NCBI GenBank assembly: GCA_016285885.1
Contig: JAEERP010000003.1
Coordinates: 1 to 64,000 of the forward strand
Length of the DNA: 64,000 nt
Origin: Paludibacteraceae bacterium
GTDB taxonomy: Bacteria; Bacteroidota; Bacteroidia; Bacteroidales; Paludibacteraceae
Direction of reading: 5' to 3'
Each line of letters opens with the position of its first letter. Position 1 is the stretch's first letter. Made by a program: the position numbers and the translations under genes. The notes under the pieces are model-generated. The model did no database searches. It was not told where the DNA came from and saw nothing but the letters and a program-made list of their open reading frames with translations. Shown here one piece after another: positions 1-9,728 of the stretch.

Positions 1-42
1 CTTCCAGCGTCCTTCTATTCTTCTGTCCTCCCTACGGAAAAG

Positions 43-127
43 TACCGCAGGCGGGACTTGAACCCGCACGAACATTTCTGTTCAAAGGATTTTAAGTCCT
101 TCGTGTCTACCATTCCACCACTGCGGC
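43..127 (-). tRNA. tRNA-Leu (anticodon TAA)
   Basis: Read on the minus strand this folds as an 85-nt class II tRNA with a variable arm. The acceptor stem GCCGCAG pairs with CTGCGGT (one G-U pair), the anticodon loop reads TTAA around TAA in the context GGACTTAAAATCC, and the T-loop is GGTTCAAGTCC. The discriminator is A and no CCA is encoded. It lies 8 nt downstream of tRNA-Gly on the same strand and is probably co-transcribed with it. Confidence 0.95.
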
Positions 128-135
128 ATCCTTAG

Positions 136-438
<303 letters not shown>

Positions 439-485
439 CTATTTCAACACTTCCGAAAGGACTCTCCCTTTCCTTTTTTGCGTTG

Positions 486-516
486 CAAAGATAATAATAA
501 TTTTATTTCCCTCCAA
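486..516 (-). promoter_or_regulatory. Promoter for the tRNA unit
   Basis: The minus strand has TATCTTTG (486-493), a match to the Bacteroidota -7 element TAnnTTTG, with TTG (514-516) 20 nt upstream in the -33 position. It overlaps the 3' end of mutS and points at the tRNA-Gly repeats and both tRNAs. Confidence 0.6.
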
Positions 517-3112
517 CAATTTTTTTAATTTCATTCAATTTATTTAATGCTTCTATCGGTGTGAGGTTATTTATGTCCAAATGATTGATCTCGTCACGGA
601 CCGCCTCTAGGATAGGATCGTCCAATTGGAACAAGCTAAGTTGCACTGCCTCAGGCTTTTTCTTCGCTGGTTTAGAACCATCTGAGATAGGGCTCTTGGA
701 ATTGCCCACCTCCAACTGCTCCAGAATTTCATTGGCGCGGTTGACCACCTTATTCGGCAATCCGGCCAATTTCGCCACATGAATACCGAAACTATGCTCA
801 CTACTACCCCTCACCAGTTTACGCAGGAAAATCACTTTACCATCCACCTCCTTCACGGAGACGTTGTAGTTCTTGATCCTAGGGAAAAGTTTCTCCATCT
901 CGTTCAACTCATGGTAGTGCGTGGCGAAAAGGGTCTTCGCCTTCGCCTTCGGATGCTCATGGATATACTCCACGATGGACCAGGCGATGGAGATACCGTC
1001 GTAGGTGCTGGTTCCCCTACCCAACTCGTCGAAGAGCACCAAACTCTTCTGCGAGAGGTTGTTGATGATGCTCGCCGCCTCGTTCATCTCGACCATAAAG
1101 GTGGACTCACCCATGGAGATGTTGTCGGACGCCCCCACCCTCGTGAAGATCTTGTCCACCACACCAATCGACGCAGCATCCGCAGGCACGAAACAGCCTA
1201 TCTGCGCCATCAGCACGATCAAGGCGGTCTGCCTCAACAATGCGGACTTACCCGCCATGTTAGGACCCGTGATCATGATGATCTGCTGGGACTGCGAATC
1301 GAGCGTCAAATCATTCGCCACATACTGCTCCCCGATCGGGAGCTGCCGCTCGATGACAGGGTGACGACCCTGCTTGATATCTATCACATCACTATCATTA
1401 ACCGCCGGACGCACATAACGGTTCTCCTCCGACGTCTTCGCGAAGGACATCAGCACATCCAGCTTCGCCACAAGGTTCGAATTGACCTGAATGGCCGGTA
1501 TGTACTCCGTCAGTTCAAGCACCAACTCGTTGAATATCTGCGTCTCCAGAGACAATATCTTCTCCTCCGCACCTAAGATCTTCTCCTCGTACTCCTTCAG
1601 CTCCTGCGTGATGTAACGCTCCGCTGCCGTCAAAGTCTGCTTGCGGATCCAATCCTCCGGCACCTTGTCCTTGTGCGTGTTGCGCACCTCGATATAGTAG
1701 CCAAAGACATTATTGTAGCTCACCTTCAAGCTCGGGATACCCGTGCGTTCAGACTCACGCTGCTGCAACTGCAAGAGGTAATCCTTCCCCGAGTGGGAGA
1801 TGTTACGTAGATCATCCAGTTCGGCGGATACACCGTTCGCGATCACACCGCCACGGTTCAACATGTTCGGCGGATCCATCGTGATGGTACGCTCTATCTT
1901 CTCACGTATGTTCGGGCACGGGTTCAACTGCTCGCCGATACGCCGCAAACCATCGTTATCGCTCGCCAGGCAAGCCTCCTTAATCGGCAGGATAGCACCC
2001 AAGGCCACCTTCAGCTGCACCACCTCGCGAGGAGTGACGCGCCCCACCGCCACCTTGGAAATCACACGCTCCAAGTCGCCGATAACCGACATATTCATGT
2101 CGAGCGTCTCCTTCATGTCCGGGCTTCTGAAAAACTCGTCCACGATATTGAGGCGCTCCTCGATCGGCTTCACATCCTTCAACGGGAAGGCCACCCAACG
2201 CTTCAGCAGGCGGGCGCCCATCGGGGTGATGGTACGGTCGATGATGTTGACGAGTGTCTTACCGCCCTCATGCATCGTGCCATAAAGTTCCAGATTGCGG
2301 ATGGTGAACTGGTCCAACCACACGTACTTGTCCTCCTCGATACGGGACAAATGGGTGATATGGCTGATCTGCGTATGCTGGGTCATGTCCAGGTAGTGAA
2401 GGATAGCTCCGGAAGCCACGATACCCAGCTTCAAGTTCTCCACACCGAAGCCCTTCAGGTTCTTCGTCTCGAAATGTTTCAGGAGTCTATCGTGAGCAGC
2501 CTCGGAGGTGAAAATCCAGTCCTCCAGTTCATAGGTGAAGAAGCGGGAACCGAAGTTCTCCTCGAACTCCGCCCTTTTGGTCCGCTCGAAGAGGACCTCC
2601 TTCGGCATGATACCGTTCAGCAGTTTATCCACATATTCGCAGGTGCCCTGAGCCGTCAGGAACTCGCCCGTGGAGATATCCAGGAAGGCGACACCCGCCA
2701 TTTTCTTCTCGAAATGGACCGCCGCTAGGAAGTTGTTCTCCTTGTGGTCCAATATATTATCATTGACAGCGACACCCGGCGTCACCAGCTCCGTGATGCC
2801 ACGCTTCACCAGTTTCTTGGTCAGCTTAGGGTCCTCCAGTTGGTCGCAGATGGCCACACGTTTACCCGCGCGCACCAGTTTCGGCAAATAAGTATCCAAC
2901 GCATGATGAGGGAAACCAGCCAGTTCGACCGACTGGGCCGCACCGTTCGCACGCTTGGTCAGCGTGATTCCCAATATTTCGGAAGCCATCACCGCATCCT
3001 GCAAGAACGTCTCATAAAAATCGCCCACACGGAACAGCAGGATCGCATCAGGATGCATCGCCTTGAACTCCAGGTACTGCTTCATCAAAGGCGTTTCCAC
3101 TACATTTGCCAT
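503..3112 (-). CDS. mutS: DNA mismatch repair protein MutS
   Basis: 869 residues, close to the normal MutS length. MutS dimers recognise mispairs and small loops and then recruit MutL. The N-terminal mismatch-binding motif is present as VGDFYETF, with the Phe-x-Glu pair at residues 32 and 34. The C-terminal ABC-type ATPase has the Walker A GPNMAGKS near residue 620, the signature region [10 protein letters not shown], Walker [13 protein letters not shown] and the switch ATHYHEL. The start [13 protein letters not shown] matches the family. It lies 20 nt downstream of a response-regulator gene on the same strand and is probably co-transcribed with it. Its 3' end overlaps a promoter for the tRNA genes. 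Nothing in the sequence suggests inactivation. Confidence 0.97.
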   Translation of the reverse strand: MANVVETPLMKQYLEFKAMHPDAILLFRVGDFYETFLQDAVMASEILGITLTKRANGAAQSVELAGFPHHALDTYLPKLVRAGKRVAICDQLEDPKLTKKLVKRGITELVTPGVAVNDNILDHKENNFLAAVHFEKKMAGVAFLDISTGEFLTAQGTCEYVDKLLNGIMPKEVLFERTKRAEFEENFGSRFFTYELEDWIFTSEAAHDRLLKHFETKNLKGFGVENLKLGIVASGAILHYLDMTQHTQISHITHLSRIEEDKYVWLDQFTIRNLELYGTMHEGGKTLVNIIDRTITPMGARLLKRWVAFPLKDVKPIEERLNIVDEFFRSPDMKETLDMNMSVIGDLERVISKVAVGRVTPREVVQLKVALGAILPIKEACLASDNDGLRRIGEQLNPCPNIREKIERTITMDPPNMLNRGGVIANGVSAELDDLRNISHSGKDYLLQLQQRESERTGIPSLKVSYNNVFGYYIEVRNTHKDKVPEDWIRKQTLTAAERYITQELKEYEEKILGAEEKILSLETQIFNELVLELTEYIPAIQVNSNLVAKLDVLMSFAKTSEENRYVRPAVNDSDVIDIKQGRHPVIERQLPIGEQYVANDLTLDSQSQQIIMITGPNMAGKSALLRQTALIVLMAQIGCFVPADAASIGVVDKIFTRVGASDNISMGESTFMVEMNEAASIINNLSQKSLVLFDELGRGTSTYDGISIAWSIVEYIHEHPKAKAKTLFATHYHELNEMEKLFPRIKNYNVSVKEVDGKVIFLRKLVRGSSEHSFGIHVAKLAGLPNKVVNRANEILEQLEVGNSKSPISDGSKPAKKKPEAVQLSLFQLDDPILEAVRDEINHLDINNLTPIEALNKLNEIKKIVGGK

Positions 3113-3132
3113 TTCAGTATCAATTTATCAAA

Positions 3133-4296
3133 TCATAGGTAGGACTGAGAGGCATACATCCTCACGTCACCCACTGTAATTTCATTACCGCACAATATAA
3201 CCATACGCTCCACCGCATTCCGCAACTCACGTATATTACCACCCCAGCGATACTTCTTCATCTCCTCTTTCGCGTCAGCGGAGAAGATCTTTGTCGGAAT
3301 ACCCTGCTCGTCGCAGATCACGCTTAGGAAATAATCCACCAACTCTGGGATATCTTCCAAACGCTCACGCAGAGGCGGCACATGGATGAGGATGACGCCC
3401 AAACGATGGTACAGGTCCTCCCTAAAGTTTCCCTTTTGTATCTCTTCTAATAAATTCTTATTGGTTGCGGCAAAGACACGCACGTCCACCTTCAGGCTCT
3501 TATCGCTACCCACACGTGTGATCTCGTTCTCCTGCAAGGCGCGTAGCACCTTAGTCTGTGCGGATAGGCTCATGTCGCCGATCTCGTCCAGGAAGAGCGT
3601 ACCACCATTGGCCTGCTCAAACTTGCCGATACGTTGTTTCACGGCAGAGGTGAAGGAACCCTTCTCATGACCGAACAGCTCACTCTCGATCAACTCAGAA
3701 GGGATAGCGGCGCAGTTAACCTCCACGAAAGGATTGTTCGAGCGGGCGCTGGATTTGTATAGCATCTTCGCCACCACCTCCTTACCCGTTCCGTTCTCTC
3801 CCGTGATCAACACCTTAGCGTTAGAGGCCGCCACGCGCTCGATGACCGAGCGGAGATGTTCCATCGCGGGGGAGTGACCGATCATCGTCACGTCCTTGGA
3901 TATTTTCTTCTTCAGGGTCTTGGTCTCTTGCACCAAGCTCTTACGCTCCATACCGTTACGCACGCAGACCAATAGGCGATTCAAATCCAAAGGCTTCTCG
4001 ATAAAATCGAAAGCACCTATTTTCAGGGATTCAACCGCCGTATCGATGGTGCCGTGGCCGGAAATCATCACAACCGTCTGGTCGGGGTTCTCCTTCTTGA
4101 TATTACCCAGAACCTCTATACCATCCATCTTAGGCATCTTAACGTCGCAGAACACCAAGTCATAATGCTCGTTTTTCAGCTTGTCAAGTCCATGGATTCC
4201 ATCCTCCGCCACATCGACTGAGTATCCCTCGTTCTCCAAGATATCCTTCAGCGTGTTTCGTATGCTTCTTTCGTCATCAATAATTAGAATATCCAT
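3133..4296 (-). CDS. NtrC-like sigma-54 response regulator without HTH domain
   Basis: 387 residues. The N-terminal receiver domain (about 1-120) has the acidic pair DDE near residue 7, a phospho-acceptor Asp in FCDVKMPKMDG and the conserved Lys in FIEKPLD. A central AAA+ sigma-54 activation domain (about 140-370) follows, with Walker A GENGTGKE, Walker B GTLFLDEIGDM and the arginine-finger region FREDLYHRL. The sigma-54 contact loop reads GSFTSA instead of the usual GAFTGA. The protein stops at ASQSYL just after the AAA+ lid, so the usual C-terminal Fis-type helix-turn-helix is absent. It may activate transcription from solution or through a partner. No histidine kinase gene is adjacent. It sits 17 nt after the DUF3108 gene and 20 nt before mutS. 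Confidence 0.9.
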   Translation of the reverse strand: MDILIIDDERSIRNTLKDILENEGYSVDVAEDGIHGLDKLKNEHYDLVFCDVKMPKMDGIEVLGNIKKENPDQTVVMISGHGTIDTAVESLKIGAFDFIEKPLDLNRLLVCVRNGMERKSLVQETKTLKKKISKDVTMIGHSPAMEHLRSVIERVAASNAKVLITGENGTGKEVVAKMLYKSSARSNNPFVEVNCAAIPSELIESELFGHEKGSFTSAVKQRIGKFEQANGGTLFLDEIGDMSLSAQTKVLRALQENEITRVGSDKSLKVDVRVFAATNKNLLEEIQKGNFREDLYHRLGVILIHVPPLRERLEDIPELVDYFLSVICDEQGIPTKIFSADAKEEMKKYRWGGNIRELRNAVERMVILCGNEITVGDVRMYASQSYL

Positions 4297-4313
4297 AATA
4301 ACTTAAATAAAAA

Positions 4314-5141
4314 CTACTTGGAAACAACCGAGGACATAGGGTATTTCGTGTTACTTATGTCATTCAACATGACCTTCACGTAACCCACCTTGATCTTAGC
4401 CTCGATATACAATGGCACATGGTTCTCATCGTTCGAGACATAGATCGACATCGCGTCCTCCTCTTCGAAGATATCCCCAGTGACCAATTTAGGCGTAAAC
4501 TTAAGCGCCTTATATTTCTTCTTGTTCTTCAGCTTAATAGTCTCCTCTCCGCAATATTTCACAGTGAGGTCATATATCTCTTTATCCAACACCAAGCGGA
4601 AAGGGATCATCTGTCCCTTCTTCACCTTCTTCATGTCCACGCTACGGATATGGTAGCAGGAGGTGATCAAATCCAGAACACCCCTTTGGATCGGCAGGGA
4701 GTCGTACGACATCTTGCCACGCTTGTTGAAATCGAAATAGACCTTCGAACCCTTATCGTTCTCCTTCCAATCGAAGCGATAGCGTTTGTCGCTAAAATAA
4801 CTATCCTCATGCTTCACCTCCTTGTAATAGAGTGGCAGAAGGCCCTTCTGCTGGACCGTCACGGAGAAGGTGTCACGGATACAATAGAACCTATCGAAAG
4901 ATTTGATCGTGGATCCCGCCAGTTGCAAGTCAAAAAGGGGCACGTTCTTATCCACACGTTCCTTCACGGAGAAATTAACATTCCCCGCATGGAGCCAAAT
5001 CGGCCCCAAATTGAAATAGATGTGGTAGGTGGCCCTCTCCCCGCCCTTGAAGGCGATTTCGTCACTCATGAACTTGTCGGACGAAAACGCGGACGGCAGA
5101 ATGAACAGCAGCGATATAATGAATAACAATGTCTTCTTCAT
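4314..5141 (-). CDS. DUF3108 family secreted protein
   Basis: 275 residues from the Met of MKKTLLFIISLLF, which begins a clear signal peptide. An in-frame Met 24 nt upstream would place eight residues before the signal and is less likely. The mature part begins around FSSDKFMSDEIAFKGGERATYHIYFNLGPIW, the opening of DUF3108 proteins, where a beta-rich periplasmic or outer-membrane-associated fold is expected. The biochemical role of the family is unknown. It is in line with lepB upstream and the response regulator downstream. Confidence 0.8.
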   Translation of the reverse strand: MKKTLLFIISLLFILPSAFSSDKFMSDEIAFKGGERATYHIYFNLGPIWLHAGNVNFSVKERVDKNVPLFDLQLAGSTIKSFDRFYCIRDTFSVTVQQKGLLPLYYKEVKHEDSYFSDKRYRFDWKENDKGSKVYFDFNKRGKMSYDSLPIQRGVLDLITSCYHIRSVDMKKVKKGQMIPFRLVLDKEIYDLTVKYCGEETIKLKNKKKYKALKFTPKLVTGDIFEEEDAMSIYVSNDENHVPLYIEAKIKVGYVKVMLNDISNTKYPMSSVVSK

Positions 5142-5232
5142 AATCCAAAAATTTAAATTGTTCATTAGATTGGCTGATGAGGATCACCGAGTAACGCACA
5201 CACCCGGAACGTCTGCCGACGCGACCGTCCGA

Positions 5233-6657
5233 TTAATCCGCATGCACCCGGGTGAACATTCTGCTCCACCGGATGTTGAACGGGAAGGACTTATCCTCAT
5301 CAAGAGACAACCAGATGAAAATCGGTTTTCCGACGATATGGTCCTCTGGAACATAGCCCCAGAAGCGGGAGTCCGCCGAATTATGTCTGTTGTCACCCAT
5401 CATCCAATAATAATCCATCTTAAACGTATAGGAATCAGCCACCGCACCGTTGATGAAGATCTGTCCGTTCTCGACCTTCAGTTCATTCCGCTCGTAATTA
5501 CGGATCATCTGCTCATACAATGGCAAAGTAGCCAAGTCCAAGTGAATCTTATCACCCTTCTTAGGGATGTAGATAGGGCCGAAGTCATCCCTCGTCCAAT
5601 TTTTCTCCATGGTATATGGGAAGGTCGTACCGCCAAAGGAAGCCGGTTCCTCCTTGATGGAGACGACGCCTGAATACTTCCTCATCTCCGCCACAGACTT
5701 CTTCGTGAGCGGCAATCGGTAGAGGTAAGGCACCGCACCCGTCGAGTCACCATAGCCAAGGCTCCGCACGCTTATCGGATCGATCAATATCCTATCCTCT
5801 TTGCGCACCTCCAGTTTCTCGAAGAACTTAGGGGTGATGGTGGAAGTGCACTCCACCAGATAATTAGCCTGCAATCCAGGGATCTCCTTCTCCGGTTTGC
5901 CGTTCGTATAGACCACTCCTCCGATGATCTGCAAAGTGTCACCCGGCAGTCCGACGCAACGCTTCACATAGTTTTCGCGGCGGTCGACAGGTCTGGCGAC
6001 AATCTCACCGAACTCACGCTTGGAGTTCCACACCCTATCTCTTCCGTAGGACTGCACCAAAGAGTAATAGTCACAGTTCTGCCTATTCAGCGCCACGGTG
6101 TCACCGGCAGGGAAATTAAACACCACAATGTCACCCCTCTCGACTGACTCGAATCCCTTCAGACGTTTGTATTCCCACTGAGGATGCTCTATGTAGGACT
6201 TGATGTTCAGTATCGGCAACGTATGCTGCGCCAACGGGAAGGAGAGCGGTGTCATCGGGCAGCGCGGACCATAGTTCATCTTGCTGACGAAGAGGAAGTC
6301 GCCCACCCGCAACGTCTTCTCCAAGGAAGGAGAAGGAATTTTATAGTTCTGGAAGATATAAAGATTAACGATATAGACCGCGACGAGTGCGAAGATGATC
6401 GCATCCACCCACTCGGCGAGCCACTTCAGAACCGGGTTCTCAGAGTTTTTCCAACCACCCCAAGGCACATACTTGGTGATGTAGATATCCAGCGCAAAAG
6501 GGATGAGCAACAGCAGCCACCATGCGCCCGACCAAATCAGGAAAGCCAAGATCAGGAGGACCACAAGAGCGAACTTCACCCATTGTCTCGCACTTGCCGA
6601 GAGAATGCGTTCCAAAAATGTTTTTTTCTCTGACGATGTTTTCTTCTCTGATGACAT
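5233..6657 (-). CDS. lepB: Signal peptidase I
   Basis: 474 residues, the long form usual in Bacteroidota. It cleaves signal peptides of exported proteins at the outer face of the inner membrane. Two hydrophobic segments lie at about 27-60 and 84-102. The catalytic Ser follows in the motif IPSPSLEKTLRVGD (Ser111). The catalytic Lys lies in NYVKRCVGLPGD, and the late box MMGDNRHNSADSRFWGYVP is well conserved. The motif has Leu after the catalytic Ser instead of the more common Met. A long insert between the Lys box and the GDNR box is normal in this phylum. The gene starts 11 nt after dapB, so the two are probably co-transcribed. Confidence 0.95.
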   Translation of the reverse strand: MSSEKKTSSEKKTFLERILSASARQWVKFALVVLLILAFLIWSGAWWLLLLIPFALDIYITKYVPWGGWKNSENPVLKWLAEWVDAIIFALVAVYIVNLYIFQNYKIPSPSLEKTLRVGDFLFVSKMNYGPRCPMTPLSFPLAQHTLPILNIKSYIEHPQWEYKRLKGFESVERGDIVVFNFPAGDTVALNRQNCDYYSLVQSYGRDRVWNSKREFGEIVARPVDRRENYVKRCVGLPGDTLQIIGGVVYTNGKPEKEIPGLQANYLVECTSTITPKFFEKLEVRKEDRILIDPISVRSLGYGDSTGAVPYLYRLPLTKKSVAEMRKYSGVVSIKEEPASFGGTTFPYTMEKNWTRDDFGPIYIPKKGDKIHLDLATLPLYEQMIRNYERNELKVENGQIFINGAVADSYTFKMDYYWMMGDNRHNSADSRFWGYVPEDHIVGKPIFIWLSLDEDKSFPFNIRWSRMFTRVHAD

Positions 6658-6668
6658 AACTCTTTCCT

Positions 6669-7379
6669 TTAGAACTTAAACATGTCCGACATTCCGAAGA
6701 AGCCCTTCTTTCCAGCGGCGAATTCAGCGGCAACCACTGCGCCGAGGGCGAATCCTTCACGGCTCTTCGCATCATGTGTCATGGTGATGCTATCCACTTC
6801 AGATTCGTACCGGATGGTATGTATGCCTGGCACCTCACCTTCGCGGATGGACTTGATGGCGAGGTCCGTCGGCTTGCTCTCCACCTCCTTGGTCCATGCG
6901 TTTTTGCGGTCCAAGTTAGCGAGGATACCCTCCGCCAACGTGATGGCAGTGCCACTTGGAGCATCCAATTTGTGGATGTGGTGAACCTCTGTCATCTCCA
7001 CATTATAGTTAGGGAATTGGTTCATAATCTGGGCCAGTTTCTTGCTGATAGCATTGAAGACATAAACACCGATGCTATAGTTAGAAGACCAGAAGAGCGT
7101 CTTCCCGTTCTTCTCTACTTCGTCCTTCAGGGCGGCGGCGTTCCAACCCGTCGTGCCGCAAACCACCGGCACATTGGCGGCGAAACACCTCTTCACGTTC
7201 TCCAAGGCCGTCTCAGGTCTGGTAAATTCTATGGCGACGTCCGCACTCTTGAAAGCGGCGGATTCAAAATCCTCCAAGTTGTTAATGTCTATAGTGGAAA
7301 CGATCTCATGTCCTCTCTCCCGCGCGATACGTTCGATGATGTGTCCCATCTTACCGTAACCAATTAATGCAATCTTCAT
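6669..7379 (-). CDS. dapB: 4-hydroxy-tetrahydrodipicolinate reductase
   Basis: 236 residues, typical for Bacteroidota. It reduces the DapA product with NAD(P)H in lysine and diaminopimelate synthesis. The N-terminal Rossmann motif is GYGKMGHIIE. The family signature EVHHIHKLDAPSGTA carries the catalytic His and Lys and the substrate-binding loop. It is the first gene of a minus-strand run dapB-lepB-DUF3108-regulator-mutS, with a TAnnTTTG element 25 nt upstream of the start. Confidence 0.96.
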   Translation of the reverse strand: MKIALIGYGKMGHIIERIARERGHEIVSTIDINNLEDFESAAFKSADVAIEFTRPETALENVKRCFAANVPVVCGTTGWNAAALKDEVEKNGKTLFWSSNYSIGVYVFNAISKKLAQIMNQFPNYNVEMTEVHHIHKLDAPSGTAITLAEGILANLDRKNAWTKEVESKPTDLAIKSIREGEVPGIHTIRYESEVDSITMTHDAKSREGFALGAVVAAEFAAGKKGFFGMSDMFKF

Positions 7380-7403
7380 ATGTCAAAATATTATCGTTTT
7401 TGG

Positions 7404-7411
7404 CAAAGATA
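7404..7411 (-). promoter_or_regulatory. -7 element upstream of dapB
   Basis: TATCTTTG on the minus strand, 25 nt upstream of the dapB start, fits TAnnTTTG. A good -33 TTTG is not evident because a hairpin with a T-run lies immediately upstream. Confidence 0.45.
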
Positions 7412-7413
7412 CG

Positions 7414-7436
7414 AAAAAAGCGCATAGAGAATGCGC
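7414..7436 (-). terminator. Hairpin with T-run upstream of dapB
   Basis: On the minus strand GCGCAT and ATGCGC pair around a 5-nt loop and are followed by TTTTTT. It has intrinsic-terminator form and lies between the terminator of the MORN-like gene and the dapB promoter element, so it may be a second barrier to read-through. Confidence 0.5.
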
Positions 7437-7523
7437 CATGCGTCAAAATATACATTCGGGGAAAAACTTTTTCACCATTTTTAACCACAAGCGATCCGCC
7501 CTGACTCGACGTCCGATTGGCAC

Positions 7524-7553
7524 AAAAAAAGCGGTGAGACCGAAGTCACACCG
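7524..7553 (-). terminator. Terminator of the MORN-like repeat gene
   Basis: Minus-strand stem GCGGTG/CACCGC, one T-T mismatch, then GAC/GTC closing a UUCG tetraloop, followed by seven T. It lies 34 nt after the stop of the upstream gene. Confidence 0.85.
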
Positions 7554-7587
7554 CCCTATTCTTGTCCGACCCCGGGAGTGGGATCAG

Positions 7588-8361
7588 TTATTTACTAAGT
7601 TCCTCTTTGGACATTTGGTCAGGCTCAGGGATCTTCCCTTCATTCTTCTCGTACTCATCCGCTTCTTTGGCCTGCTCCTTGATCAGTTCCCTGCGATTCA
7701 GCAGCACACCCATGTCGTACTTCATCGTATCCTTCACATTGCCGGCATCGTCCTTCAGCAGCCAGTTGCCGTGTTTTTTCCCGCCAACATACAATCCCTC
7801 AATGACAGGGAAGTCATGGCCCTCATATAGTTTGTAAACACCATCCTCGACACCCATCTTGAAAGGAGACTCCGAATAGAGTTTGCCATCTTCCAGATAA
7901 CGGCTTTGGAGGCCATCCATCTTACCGTTCTTGTAAGGCGTCTTCTCGATCAGTTCACCCGTTTTGGCGAACGATTTCACGGTATCCACGAGGACACCCT
8001 TCGCATAGTGTTCGATCAGGGAAACCTTACCGTCCACGTAATAGATCCACTCGCCCTCTTTTTCCTTGCCGATATAAGCGCCTTGGGCAGCCTTCGTCAG
8101 ACCATCGTTCTCATAAATGACGATAGCGGATGTCTCATTCTCCCCATATTGTTGGATAGACTTCAACACCCCATTTTCATAATATCTCTTGAAAGTGCCG
8201 ACAGGTTGGCCGTCTTTGAACTCTCCCTCGTACATGAAATAACCATTGCCGTAAGGTTTCTTCCACACGCCCTGTTTACGCCCCTTCGAATCCACTTCGT
8301 TGATGGAGAAAACGGAGGAGGAGAGTAAGCTAACAACCAATAAAAAGAATATTCTTTTCAT
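7588..8361 (-). CDS. Secreted MORN-like (YwqK-type) repeat protein
   Basis: 257 residues from the Met of MKRIFFLLVVSLLSSSVFS, which starts a signal peptide. An upstream in-frame Met would add ten charged residues before it and is unlikely. The mature part is a series of about 20-residue units of the form GxWxxYYxNGxLxxxxxYxxG, for example EGEFKDGQPVGTFKRYYENG and KEGEWIYYVDGK. This is the pattern of MORN/YwqK-type repeats, which form extended beta sheets. The function is unknown. It has its own TATATTTG element upstream and a strong terminator, so it is probably monocistronic. Confidence 0.8.
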   Translation of the reverse strand: MKRIFFLLVVSLLSSSVFSINEVDSKGRKQGVWKKPYGNGYFMYEGEFKDGQPVGTFKRYYENGVLKSIQQYGENETSAIVIYENDGLTKAAQGAYIGKEKEGEWIYYVDGKVSLIEHYAKGVLVDTVKSFAKTGELIEKTPYKNGKMDGLQSRYLEDGKLYSESPFKMGVEDGVYKLYEGHDFPVIEGLYVGGKKHGNWLLKDDAGNVKDTMKYDMGVLLNRRELIKEQAKEADEYEKNEGKIPEPDQMSKEELSK

Positions 8362-8388
8362 AACTCTAATTAATCTAGATCGCACGCA

Positions 8389-8396
8389 CAAATATA
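8389..8396 (-). promoter_or_regulatory. -7 element of the MORN-like gene
   Basis: TATATTTG on the minus strand, 28 nt upstream of the start codon. It fits TAnnTTTG. Confidence 0.45.
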
Positions 8397-8430
8397 TAAA
8401 AAAACGGATTCAAATGATACGTTGAAAAAG

Positions 8431-8462
8431 AAAAAAACGGGGATGAAAGAATTCACCCCCGT
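8431..8462 (-). terminator. Terminator of rpsF-rpsR-rplI
   Basis: Minus-strand stem ACGGGG/CCCCGT, extended by GTGAA/TTCAT, followed by a run of seven T. It begins 23 nt after the rplI stop. Confidence 0.85.
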
Positions 8463-8484
8463 TAAATATCCAACGATCTATCGA

Positions 8485-8928
8485 TTATTCAGAAACGACC
8501 TCGAAGTTGATCTCGGCAGAAACCTCTTTGTGAAGTTTAACTGTCGCCTTGTAAGAGCCAAGCTCCTTAACATTGTCGTTGATATAGATAATCTTTCTGT
8601 CGATATCGAATCCTTGCTTAGCCAAAGCCTCAGCGATTTGGATGTTATTAACAGAACCGAAGATAGTGCCAGTAGCGCTGGTCTTCGCACCGATCTGCAA
8701 TGAAACACCGTTCAACTTAGCAGCCAAAGCCTCAGCGTCTGCCTTGATCTTAGCCAACTTGTGAGCGCGTTGCTTCAAGTTCTCTTCCAATTGTTTCTTG
8801 GCAGATGGAGTAGCCAAGATTGCCTTTCCCTGAGGAATGAGGTAGTTACGGCCATAACCGTTCTTTACCTTCACAACATCGTCCTTGTAACCCAAGTTCT
8901 GTACGTCTTGCAATAAAATGATTTCCAT
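8485..8928 (-). CDS. rplI: Ribosomal protein bL9
   Basis: 147 residues. The N-terminal domain has the bL9 signature [33 protein letters not shown] helical linker and the C-terminal rRNA-binding domain follow, ending in EINFEVVSE. It is the last gene of rpsF-rpsR-rplI, an order conserved across Bacteroidota, and is followed by a strong terminator. Confidence 0.97.
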   Translation of the reverse strand: MEIILLQDVQNLGYKDDVVKVKNGYGRNYLIPQGKAILATPSAKKQLEENLKQRAHKLAKIKADAEALAAKLNGVSLQIGAKTSATGTIFGSVNNIQIAEALAKQGFDIDRKIIYINDNVKELGSYKATVKLHKEVSAEINFEVVSE

Positions 8929-8946
8929 TGTTCGTTCCTCCTTTTT

Positions 8947-9219
8947 TTATTTCATCAAATCGGTTACAAATGGAAGCAACGCCAAGTGGCGAGCTCTTTT
9001 CACTGCTTGAGCGACCTTCCTTTGGTACTTCAAAGAGGTTCCGGTGAGACGGCGAGGCAAAATCTTACCTTGCTCGTTCAAGAACTTCTTCAAGAACTCA
9101 GGGTCCTTGTAGTCAATATACTTGATACCGCTCTTCTTGAAACGGCAATACTTCTTCTTCTTAACATCCACCGTCGGAGGAGTTAGATATCTGATTTCTG
9201 ATGAATTTTGTGCTGCCAT
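8947..9219 (-). CDS. rpsR: Ribosomal protein bS18
   Basis: 90 residues, of normal size. The core [26 protein letters not shown] and the C-terminal [25 protein letters not shown] are diagnostic of bS18, which binds 16S rRNA together with bS6. It starts 2 nt after rpsF and ends 18 nt before rplI. Confidence 0.97.
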   Translation of the reverse strand: MAAQNSSEIRYLTPPTVDVKKKKYCRFKKSGIKYIDYKDPEFLKKFLNEQGKILPRRLTGTSLKYQRKVAQAVKRARHLALLPFVTDLMK

Positions 9220-9221
9220 TT

Positions 9222-9572
9222 TTAAGCCTCCTTTTCTTTGTTAGATTTTAAACTTCTTCTTTTTGCCGCATACTCAACAGCATATTTGTCGAGCTTAGTG
9301 GTAAGGAAGCGAATCACTTTCTCGTCACGACGATACTGGGTCTCCAACATATCGATCGTAGCAGGCTCTGCCTTGAACTCTATCAAGCAATAGAATCCAG
9401 TGGTCTTTCCTTCAATAGGGTATGCCAAATGGCGAAGGCCCCATTGCTCCTCGCTGATAATCTCAGCACCGGCGTCCGTCAAAACGCCTTTGAATTTTTC
9501 CGCCGTTTCCTTCATCTGATTGTCAGATAAAACGGGAGTCAAGATGAAAACGGTCTCGTACTGATTTAACAT
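9222..9572 (-). CDS. rpsF: Ribosomal protein bS6
   Basis: 116 residues. It opens with [19 protein letters not shown] and contains [26 protein letters not shown], typical of bS6, the partner of bS18 in the 30S platform. A basic tail [15 protein letters not shown] ends the protein. It is the first gene of the three-gene ribosomal operon, with a TATTTTTG element about 80 nt upstream. Confidence 0.97.
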   Translation of the reverse strand: MLNQYETVFILTPVLSDNQMKETAEKFKGVLTDAGAEIISEEQWGLRHLAYPIEGKTTGFYCLIEFKAEPATIDMLETQYRRDEKVIRFLTTKLDKYAVEYAAKRRSLKSNKEKEA

Positions 9573-9651
9573 AAAACTAAATATTAATTAATTACTAATC
9601 CCAAAAGGGAACGCGAATATAGATATTATTTTCCATACTCGCAAAAATATT

Positions 9652-9659
9652 GCCATTAA
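9652..9659 (-). promoter_or_regulatory. -7 element of the rpsF operon
   Basis: TATTTTTG on the minus strand, 80 nt upstream of rpsF. It fits TAnnTTTG, but no convincing -33 element is seen at the usual spacing. Confidence 0.35.
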
Positions 9660-9728
9660 CTTTTTTCACAAGCACTCAACGGGTTACGTCCGGCCCCCGC
9701 CGGCTACCCGGCAGGGCACCGGGGAAAA

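Noticed and set aside
779-1576. Long plus-strand reading frame (265 codons) opposite mutS
   Set aside because: Lies wholly antisense to a clear mutS; Arg/His/Leu-rich composition is typical of an antisense shadow and no motif is recognisable.
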